DNA from: Bacteroidales bacterium
GTDB taxonomy: Bacteria; Bacteroidota; Bacteroidia; Bacteroidales; UBA12481
DNA: 6,619 nucleotides
Assembly (NCBI GenBank): GCA_021160155.1
Contig: JAGHDB010000280.1
Coordinates: forward strand, 1-6,619
Direction: 5' to 3'
Position 1 is the stretch's first letter. Each line of letters starts with the position of its first letter. The position numbers and the translations under genes are program-made. The notes beneath the pieces were generated by a model, which was not told where the DNA came from, did not search any database, and worked only from the letters and a program-made list of their open reading frames with translations. Shown piece by piece: positions 1 through 6,619 of the stretch.

Positions 1-875
1 TCCATATTCAAATTATGATACTGCTTGATCAGTCTGAGATAACTATTAAGGCTGCGATCTGACTGGGTTGAGGATCCCGGGATAGTGGATGCCATTGATT
101 CAGGAAGATCTTTATGATGCATATACCCCCACATCCCGGCTTGGATATAAATCTGATCCGGTAATTTCAAAAAGAGATGTTGTTGAAATCCATACTGTTG
201 TAAAGAATCATTGGTCCTTTTAGTCAGAGGTTTACCAGATTGGTAGACATTAATAAAAGGATAATTATTCCAGGCCGACTTCTGGTATCCGCTCAGATGG
301 TACTGAAGCCGGCTGTTGCCAGTTTGAATATTGATAGAGCTGTTTCGGTAGTGCCACGAACCGAAACCTCCACTTATTCGAGTATTAAAACGATTTGTCC
401 AGTCAGGACGATTATCAAGGTTAATGGCCCCCCCGAAAGTACCACTGCCAAAACGGCTTCCGGGTGCTCCTTCCACTACAGAGATCTGATCCAGGGAAGT
501 TACCGGAATCAAAGAGAGATCTTCACTTCCGGCGGTGATACTATTCACCGGAAACCCGTTCCAGTTGACTTGTGTATGGGAGCCTCCCGAACCACGAAGG
601 CGTAAAGTTGAGAGTGACCCGGTACTCCCGTAGGAGGTAAAATAGAGTCCGGCTTCCCTGGCAAGCAATGTATTCAAATCTGTACTTTCTCCCGGTTCCA
701 ATAATGCAGAATCGATGACGGTTATCTGATAAGCACCTGATCTGACCTCTTTTGCAGATCCCTGAATGACTACCTCTCTGAGACGATAATCGGTCTTCTG
801 TGCCCATAAAGAGTTACCCGTCTGATAAAGAAGCAGGCAGGTCAGAAGTAGTATGTTATTTGCGGTAACTTTCAT
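1..875 (-). CDS. btuB: TonB-dependent vitamin B12 receptor, BtuB-like (N-terminal part, runs off the left edge)
   Basis: This is an outer-membrane, TonB-energised receptor, most likely for cobalamin or other corrinoids. The frame is open from the ATG at 875-873 to the window edge (291 codons, no stop). Residues 1-25 form a signal peptide: a short polar start, a hydrophobic run rich in Leu, and a likely cleavage after SLWA. A TonB-box-like stretch (LREVVIQG, residues 32-39) follows directly. The plug domain spans about 43-157, with typical features such as LSTLRLRGSGG (88-98), VNWNGFPVNS (103-112), ISVVEGAPGSRFGSGTFGGA (131-150) and INLDNRP. The first beta-barrel strands begin after about 160. 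There is no carboxypeptidase-like N-terminal extension of the SusC type. The plug fold is certain. The B12 specificity is inferred mainly from the cobalamin riboswitch in its leader. A purine-rich AAAAGAGAG lies just before the start. The remaining barrel, probably 300 or more residues, lies outside the window. Confidence 0.87.
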   Translation of the reverse strand, partial: MKVTANNILLLTCLLLYQTGNSLWAQKTDYRLREVVIQGSAKEVRSGAYQITVIDSALLEPGESTDLNTLLAREAGLYFTSYGSTGSLSTLRLRGSGGSHTQVNWNGFPVNSITAGSEDLSLIPVTSLDQISVVEGAPGSRFGSGTFGGAINLDNRPDWTNRFNTRISGGFGSWHYRNSSINIQTGNSRLQYHLSGYQKSAWNNYPFINVYQSGKPLTKRTNDSLQQYGFQQHLFLKLPDQIYIQAGMWGYMHHKDLPESMASTIPGSSTQSDRSLNSYLRLIKQYHNLNM

Positions 876-879
876 CTCT

Positions 880-904
880 CTTTTAGTTTTATCCGAACCA
901 AAAG
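880..904 (-). promoter_or_regulatory. Hairpin next to the start codon, candidate riboswitch expression platform
   Basis: On the minus strand CUUUUGGUU (904-896) can pair with AACUAAAAG (888-880), a 9-bp stem with one G-U pair and a 7-base loop, CGGAUAA. The right arm overlaps the purine-rich AAAAGAGAG upstream of the receptor's ATG, so forming the stem could limit ribosome access. No U-tract follows, so a terminator is unlikely and translational control fits better. The pairing is seen in the sequence; the regulatory role is inferred. Confidence 0.45.
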
Positions 905-907
905 CTG

Positions 908-1092
908 ATCAGATACTACCGGCAGGTCTTCTGACTCGCTCCCCGAGCCTGGCGCCTTCCCATCCTCCTTTATTCGGGATAGTGGCCGGGATGCCAGGAC
1001 AGTTTAAATAGAGCTTACAGCAGCGGAAACTGTTCAGGATTTTCACCTGATTCCCTTTTATCGCTGATTCCGGCTGAAAACAGCGAACCGAT
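908..1092 (-). promoter_or_regulatory. Cobalamin (adenosylcobalamin-type) riboswitch
   Basis: Read on the minus strand, the leader carries the conserved blocks of a cobalamin riboswitch in the right order. First is GGGAATCAGGTGAAAATCC with its small CAGG/CCTG hairpin, then CAGTTTCCGCTGCTGTAAGC, then a GGCCAC...GGGAAGGC arm, and last the B12 box GAGTCAGAAGACCTGCC with flanking bases (about 919-942). A CGCTG/CAGCG stem fits P2. AUCGG (1092-1088) can pair with CUGAU (912-908) as a closing P1, which sets the limits given. Riboswitches of this class normally bind a cobalamin and reduce expression of the downstream uptake gene. Here the B12 box ends about 43 bases before the receptor start, so control of btuB is the obvious role. 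The motif match is strong; the exact ends and the ligand form (adenosyl-, methyl- or hydroxo-) are inferred. Confidence 0.94.
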
Positions 1093-1096
1093 TGTG

Positions 1097-1104
1097 CAAA
1101 TATA
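1097..1104 (-). promoter_or_regulatory. Candidate Bacteroidota -7 promoter element for the riboswitch and btuB transcript
   Basis: The minus-strand octamer TATATTTG matches the Bacteroidota primary sigma factor -7 consensus TAnnTTTG exactly. It sits so that transcription would begin about 5-8 bases further on, right at the 5' edge of the predicted riboswitch P1 stem. The upstream region is very A/T rich, but I find no clear TTG -33 element at the usual distance. The fit to the riboswitch start is the main support. Confidence 0.5.
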
Positions 1105-1174
1105 ATAATAAAATTAATTCATTATTCTATCGATGACCGGAAATTTGGTATTATTTTTAAACAAAATCGTTTTA

Positions 1175-1726
1175 ATGGATGCTTCAGAAGCCCGGGATCG
1201 TATCCTGTTGTTACGAAAAGAACTTGAAAAGCACAATCACCTCTATTACGTGGCTAATCAGCCGCAGATCAGTGATTATCAGTATGATCTGTTGCTTAAA
1301 GAGTTACAGGAGCTTGAAAAGGAATGGCCTGAATTCTTTGATCCTCTCTCTCCCACCCGGCGTGTAGGGGACGACCGCAATCAGGAATTTACCCAACGTA
1401 ATCATCTTACACCGATGTACTCTTTGGCCAATACCTATTCCAAAGAAGAAATCGCTGAATTTGATCAAAGAGTGATTCATGCTACAGGCCATCCGGTAAC
1501 CTATACCTGTGAACTGAAATATGACGGGGCTGCCATTAACCTGCTTTATCAAAACGGGCGCCTGGTCCATGCGATTACCAGGGGCAACGGCATATCAGGA
1601 GATGATGTAACCGGCAATATAAAAACCATTAAAAGCATCCCTCTGGTATTACAAAAAACTGGTTACCCTGAATCATTTGAGATACGTGGTGAGGTGATTA
1701 TGACCCACAAGGTTTTTAATCAGTAA
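1175..1726 (+). CDS. ligA: LigA N-terminal fragment (domain Ia and part of the adenylation domain)
   Basis: This is the 183-residue product expected if translation ends at the premature TAA. It contains domain Ia (about 1-70), which binds the NMN half of NAD+, with its conserved NHLYYV and QISDYQYD stretches. It then has the first half of the nucleotidyltransferase domain: YSLANTYS (82-89), the adenylation motif CELKYDGAA with Lys115, TRGNGISGDDVTGN (135-148) and EIRGEV (169-174). It lacks the second half of the nucleotidyltransferase domain, including DGIVIKV and its conserved lysines, and all DNA-binding domains. Alone it could not be a working ligase. It might bind nucleotide, but a partial fold is more likely to be degraded. 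Confidence 0.8.
   Translation: MDASEARDRILLLRKELEKHNHLYYVANQPQISDYQYDLLLKELQELEKEWPEFFDPLSPTRRVGDDRNQEFTQRNHLTPMYSLANTYSKEEIAEFDQRVIHATGHPVTYTCELKYDGAAINLLYQNGRLVHAITRGNGISGDDVTGNIKTIKSIPLVLQKTGYPESFEIRGEVIMTHKVFNQ
1724..1726 (+). other. Premature in-frame stop codon in ligA
   Basis: The codon reads TAA in the local order TTT AAT CAG TAA AAT AAA GAG CGG. In LigA homologues this helix position (FxxLNxER-like) is usually Leu or Ile, so one change from TTA (Leu) explains it. TAA, TAG and TGA all serve as ordinary stops elsewhere in the window, so a reassigned genetic code is not supported. Confidence 0.93.
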
Positions 1727-3178
<1,452 letters not shown>

Positions 3179-3210
3179 AGAGGTATATTTACCAAATCAG
3201 TGATTTATTT

Positions 3211-3807
3211 ATGAGATCATTTATACAACAGTATATTATTTTATCACGGCTTAAGAAAAGGTTCTCGCAGAACCGGCTGCAACCATCATACATTCCTTTA
3301 CAGGAAGCAGGATCACTGGGTATCCTTGCAGATTTTCGACATCCTGACCATGTCAGGCCCGTAATACAGTTTGCTGCGACTTTGCATAAAATGAAAAACA
3401 GGTGTCATTTATTATTGCTTGTTTCTGAAAAAAGAAAAGAATTAAATCGCTTTGATTACGAGAAACATTTTCCGGGTATGCCGGTTGAGCTTATCGCAGC
3501 TGATGAGTTAAAGTGGTTTAATATTCCTCAAAAAAAACTTATTGTACCTTTTACTCAAAAGAACTACGATATTCTCTTCAGATTAGATCAGTTGGATAAT
3601 TTTACCCTGGACTACATCTTTTTTAAAACAAAAGCCAGGATGTATGCGGGTATTGCCGATGCTGCAGGTGGAATGATTGATTTTGAAATTGATATTCAGC
3701 CCAAAACAGATCTGCAAAGCCTGACTGAAAACCTGCTCAATTATCTTCAAACCATTCAATCAAAAAAAGACACAAAACAGCAACCAACCAATCAAAAACT
3801 TTTTTGA
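3211..3807 (+). CDS. Uncharacterised Bacteroidota protein, DUF6913-like
   Basis: The product is a 198-residue protein of unknown function. Its pattern agrees with my recollection of the Bacteroidota family DUF6913, often found beside dapA; this is from memory, not a search. There is no signal peptide or membrane segment, so it is probably cytoplasmic. The N-terminus is basic and amphipathic (LSRLKKRFSQNR). An alpha/beta pattern follows: strand SLGILADF (35-42), a helix at 47-62, strand CHLLLLV (65-71), KWFNIPQKK (101-109), then YDILFRLDQLDNFTLDYIFF (119-138), KARMYAGIAD and IDFEIDI. The tail is Lys/Gln rich and looks disordered. It starts 32 bp after ligA with no Shine-Dalgarno, and its TGA stop lies two bases before the dapA ATG, so the two genes are very likely cotranscribed and perhaps translationally coupled. 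No catalytic motif is recognisable. Confidence 0.85.
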   Translation: MRSFIQQYIILSRLKKRFSQNRLQPSYIPLQEAGSLGILADFRHPDHVRPVIQFAATLHKMKNRCHLLLLVSEKRKELNRFDYEKHFPGMPVELIAADELKWFNIPQKKLIVPFTQKNYDILFRLDQLDNFTLDYIFFKTKARMYAGIADAAGGMIDFEIDIQPKTDLQSLTENLLNYLQTIQSKKDTKQQPTNQKLF

Positions 3808-3809
3808 AC

Positions 3810-4685
3810 ATGCAAAGCAATCCTTTTCAGGGAACCGGAGTGGCTTTGGTAACTCCTTTTCTTAACAACGGAGAGATTGATACAGAATCTTTAAAACAGA
3901 TTACCCGATATACCCTGGAGCACGGGGTGGGATTCCTGGTTGTTTTGGGTACCACAGGAGAATCTGCAGTGCTGACTCAGGCTGAGAAAACAACGGTTCT
4001 TCAAACCATTCTGCAGGTCAATGATGGTATGAAACCGGTTGTTTTGGGCATTGGAGGCAACGATACCAGAAAAGTTGTAAATACTATTAAATCACAAGAT
4101 CTTACAGGCATTCAGGGTATTCTTTCGGTCACACCATATTATAATAAGCCTGATCAATCGGGATTATTTCGTCATTTCATGGAGGTTGCCTCAGCTGCAG
4201 ATTTGCCCGTTATAATCTATAATGTACCTGGTCGAACCGGTTCGAACATATCATCAGAAACTGCGCTTAAGCTTGCATTCAAAGCGCCTAATATTGTAGC
4301 AATCAAAGAAGCCGGAGGTAATCTTGATCAGATTACAGATCTCATTCACAATAAACCCGAAGATTTTTTAATTCTCTCCGGTGATGACGCACTGACGTTA
4401 CCTATGATGGCACTTGGAGCCGATGGTGTAATCTCTGTAGTAGCCAACGTACTCCCCGGAGAGATGTCACAAATGGTCAATTTAGCTGCATCCGGGGATT
4501 ATCAGGGGGCCAGAAAACTCCATTATCATCTGATTCAACTCATCAGGATGTTGTTTGAAGAAGGTAATCCGGCGGGCGTTAAAGCAGCCCTTCATACAAT
4601 GGGCTTGTGTAATAATGTCCTTCGTCTTCCTTTAACCCCGGTTTCAAAATTGTTATATGACCGTATCAGGGCATTCCTTAAATAG
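3810..4685 (+). CDS. dapA: 4-hydroxy-tetrahydrodipicolinate synthase (DapA)
   Basis: DapA condenses pyruvate with L-aspartate 4-semialdehyde, the first committed step to diaminopimelate and lysine, in the cytoplasm. The 291-residue product has the normal length and a (beta/alpha)8-barrel family signature throughout. Features seen are GTGVALVTPF (8-17), the GTTGES loop with Thr48 and Thr49, TPYYNKPDQSGLF (108-120) with the paired tyrosines, YNVPGRTGSN (137-146) with Tyr137 and Arg142, and VAIKEAGG with Schiff-base Lys166. These match the catalytic triad and substrate arginine of characterised DapA, favouring DapA over the related N-acetylneuraminate lyase. The ATG at 3810 is preferred: a TTG at 3804 would overlap the upstream stop and add only two residues. 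It follows the DUF6913-like gene by two bases. The TAG stop faces the secA stop across 6 bp. No riboswitch or attenuator is visible before it. Confidence 0.97.
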   Translation: MQSNPFQGTGVALVTPFLNNGEIDTESLKQITRYTLEHGVGFLVVLGTTGESAVLTQAEKTTVLQTILQVNDGMKPVVLGIGGNDTRKVVNTIKSQDLTGIQGILSVTPYYNKPDQSGLFRHFMEVASAADLPVIIYNVPGRTGSNISSETALKLAFKAPNIVAIKEAGGNLDQITDLIHNKPEDFLILSGDDALTLPMMALGADGVISVVANVLPGEMSQMVNLAASGDYQGARKLHYHLIQLIRMLFEEGNPAGVKAALHTMGLCNNVLRLPLTPVSKLLYDRIRAFLK

Positions 4686-4691
4686 TACAGA

Positions 4692-6619
4692 TTATAAGGG
4701 GGATCCTGAATGTAATCCCGGTCGTCCGTGACAATTTTTGTACTTCTTGCCACTGCCACACGGACATGGATCATTTCGCCCGATCTTTTTATCCACCCGT
4801 ATAGGTTGAACCTTTGCCGGCCGCTGAGGCATACCGCCACCTGATTGCGGTACGGTACTTTGTGGTGATGAATATTCAGGCGATTCAGTTTTTGAAGTTT
4901 CATAGTTACTCATATCAAGCTTTTGCCTGGCATGACTTTCCCTAACCTCTTCTGGTTCACGCAAAGGGATCTCTCCTTTCATCAGCAGGGAAACCACCTC
5001 TTTATTCACCCTCATAATCATATCTTTAAAAAGATCAAATGATTCAAGTTTGTAAACCAATAACGGATCTTTTTGTTCGTAAGAAGCATTCTGAACCGAC
5101 TGTTTCAGCTCGTCCATCTCTCTCAGGTGCTCTTTCCATGCATCATCTATGGTAGCCAGAACAGTAGATTTTTCAAATGACTTCACCAGTTCCCTGTTTT
5201 TTGTTTCGTATGATTTCTTGAGATTTACATGAACATTCAGGGTTTTCTGCCCATCGGTAATCGGAACCAGAATATGCTCATACTGGTGGGAAGCCTTTTC
5301 ATATACTTGTTTCACAACCGGCCATGCCTGTTTTGCCATGGCTTCGTTTTTGGAAGTATAAGCAGAGATCAGTTTTTCATTAAGTTTTTCAGTGATCTCA
5401 TTCCGGCGCAGATTTACAAACTCCTCTTCTGTAAACGGTGTGTCAATAGCAAAGTAGCGAATCAGGTCAAGTCTGAATGATTCAAAATCATCGGCATCCT
5501 TATATTCATCTACAAGAGATTCACTTAAGTCAAACATCATATTGGAGATATCCATCTCAATTCGTTCACCATATAAAGCATGACGACGCCGGCTGTATAC
5601 GACTTCCCGTTGATTGTTCATCACATCATCGTACTCCAGCAAGCGTTTACGAATACCGTAGTTGTTCTCTTCAACCTTTCTTTGTGCCCGTTCAATGGAT
5701 TTGGTGATCATCGGATGCTGAATTACCTCACCCTCTTTCAGTCCGAGACGGTCCATCATTTTAGATACCCGGTCAGAACCAAACAGACGCATCAGGTTAT
5801 CTTCCAATGAAACATAAAACTGAGAACTTCCCGGATCTCCCTGACGACCCGCACGACCTCTCAGCTGCCGGTCAACCCTCCGTGATTCATGTCGTTCCGT
5901 ACCGATAATAGCCAAACCACCTGCATCACGTACCTCAGGGTGCAGTTTAATATCGGTACCACGCCCTGCCATATTTGTGGCAATAGTAACGGCTCCCGGT
6001 TGACCAGCCTGTGCAACGATTTCAGCTTCACGCTGGTGAAGTTTGGCATTCAATACATTATGTTTGATCCCTCTGATCTTTAACATCCGGCTCAGCAATT
6101 CAGAAATCTCCACAGAGGTTGTACCAACCAGCACCGCACGTCTTTCATTTACCAAATTAACTATATCTTCTATAACCGCATTGTATTTTTCACGTTTGGT
6201 TTTATAGATAAGATCCTCACGGTCATCCCTGATAATCGGCCGGTTGGTTGGTGTGACCACGACATCCAGTTTATAGATATCCCAGAATTCTCCCGCTTCC
6301 GTTTCGGCTGTACCGGTCATCCCTGCCAGCTTATCATACATCCTGAAATAATTCTGCAAGGTAATGGTGGCAAAAGTTTGAGTGGCCGCTTCAACCTTCA
6401 CATTTTCTTTTGCTTCAATAGCCTGATGCAGCCCGTCGGAATAACGACGCCCCTCCATGATTCTCCCGGTCTGTTCATCCACAATCTTTACCTTATTCTC
6501 GATAACCACGTATTCTACATCTCTTTCAAAAAGGGTATAAGCTTTCAATAGTTGGATGATCGTGTGAACACGTTCTGATTTAACAGAGAAGTCCCTGATT
6601 AACTGATCTTTAAGATTAA
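4692..6619 (-). CDS. secA: Preprotein translocase ATPase SecA (C-terminal 641 residues, start beyond the right edge)
   Basis: SecA is the motor ATPase that drives unfolded preproteins through SecYEG. The frame is open from the window edge to TAA at 4694-4692. A TTG at 6548 is only an internal Leu codon, since conserved SecA sequence ([18 protein letters not shown]) runs across it. Fragment residues show the end of the preprotein-binding region and NBD1 ([36 protein letters not shown]), and NBD2 with [10 protein letters not shown], helicase motif [11 protein letters not shown] (214-223) and motif [15 protein letters not shown] (251-263). The helical scaffold has [12 protein letters not shown] (326-337) and the two-helix-finger region about [14 protein letters not shown] (494-507). 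A Pro/Ser/Gln-rich linker lies at about 553-610. A SEC-C zinc site has Cys618, Cys620, Cys629 and His630. Walker A and B lie outside the window. It is convergent with dapA and independent of that operon. Confidence 0.98.
   Translation of the reverse strand, partial: NLKDQLIRDFSVKSERVHTIIQLLKAYTLFERDVEYVVIENKVKIVDEQTGRIMEGRRYSDGLHQAIEAKENVKVEAATQTFATITLQNYFRMYDKLAGMTGTAETEAGEFWDIYKLDVVVTPTNRPIIRDDREDLIYKTKREKYNAVIEDIVNLVNERRAVLVGTTSVEISELLSRMLKIRGIKHNVLNAKLHQREAEIVAQAGQPGAVTIATNMAGRGTDIKLHPEVRDAGGLAIIGTERHESRRVDRQLRGRAGRQGDPGSSQFYVSLEDNLMRLFGSDRVSKMMDRLGLKEGEVIQHPMITKSIERAQRKVEENNYGIRKRLLEYDDVMNNQREVVYSRRRHALYGERIEMDISNMMFDLSESLVDEYKDADDFESFRLDLIRYFAIDTPFTEEEFVNLRRNEITEKLNEKLISAYTSKNEAMAKQAWPVVKQVYEKASHQYEHILVPITDGQKTLNVHVNLKKSYETKNRELVKSFEKSTVLATIDDAWKEHLREMDELKQSVQNASYEQKDPLLVYKLESFDLFKDMIMRVNKEVVSLLMKGEIPLREPEEVRESHARQKLDMSNYETSKTESPEYSSPQSTVPQSGGGMPQRPAKVQPIRVDKKIGRNDPCPCGSGKKYKNCHGRPGLHSGSPL

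Noticed and set aside
240..605. Plus-strand open frame of 121 codons
   Set aside because: It lies entirely opposite the TonB receptor coding sequence, has no family-like features, and the minus-strand frame is clearly the coding one.
78..985. Eleven-base repeat CGGGATAGTGG at 78-88 and 975-985
   Set aside because: A few exact 11-mer repeats are expected by chance in a window of this size; one copy is in the receptor gene and the other in the riboswitch, with no shared context.
1152..1159. TATTTTTA as a -7 promoter element for ligA
   Set aside because: It is one base off the consensus in an A/T-rich tract, has no -33 TTG at the right distance, and would leave a leader of only about nine bases.
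3184..3191. TATATTTA between ligA and the DUF6913-like gene as an internal promoter
   Set aside because: It is a seven-of-eight match, but the nearest TTG (3153-3155) is about 28 bases upstream, too far. It also lies in a short GGTA/TACC inverted repeat. Possible, but not supportable.
4700..4719. GGGAT...ATCCC as a terminator downstream of dapA
   Set aside because: The stem is only 5 bp with a 10-base loop, lies inside the secA coding sequence and has no adjoining U-tract.
6546..6548. TTG as the start of secA
   Set aside because: The upstream in-frame sequence to the window edge encodes conserved SecA residues, so this is an internal leucine codon and the gene begins outside the window.

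Overview
This window comes from a Bacteroidota chromosome. The evidence is a gene cluster ligA – DUF6913-like gene – dapA, a SecA of the Bacteroidota type, a candidate promoter matching the phylum's -7 consensus (TAnnTTTG), and gene starts that mostly lack a Shine-Dalgarno sequence. I cannot place it below phylum. No mobile element, CRISPR array, tRNA or rRNA was seen.

Layout. Positions 1-875 (minus) hold the first 291 residues of a TonB-dependent outer-membrane receptor of the BtuB type, which runs off the left edge. Its leader, 876-1092, holds a full cobalamin riboswitch (about 908-1092), a hairpin next to the start codon (880-904) and a TATATTTG promoter element (1097-1104). Divergent from it, 1175-3178 (plus) encodes NAD+-dependent DNA ligase LigA, but codon 184 is TAA. 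The frame continues intact after this stop, so the gene is split by one nonsense codon and not by a frameshift. Next come a small Bacteroidota protein of unknown function (3211-3807) and dapA, dihydrodipicolinate synthase (3810-4685), two bases apart. On the opposite strand, ending only 6 bp from the dapA stop, lies the C-terminal 641 residues of the preprotein translocase ATPase SecA (4692-6619), whose start is beyond the right edge.

How they work together. The left block is a self-contained vitamin B12 uptake unit: the riboswitch senses cobalamin and should switch the receptor off when cobalamin is plentiful. The rest is housekeeping: DNA replication and repair (LigA), lysine and diaminopimelate synthesis for peptidoglycan (DapA), and Sec export (SecA), which would also export the receptor's signal-peptide-bearing precursor. 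I see no clear novel system. The most striking observation is the in-frame stop in a ligase gene that is normally essential. Next are the compact riboswitch expression platform and the uncharacterised gene between ligA and dapA.
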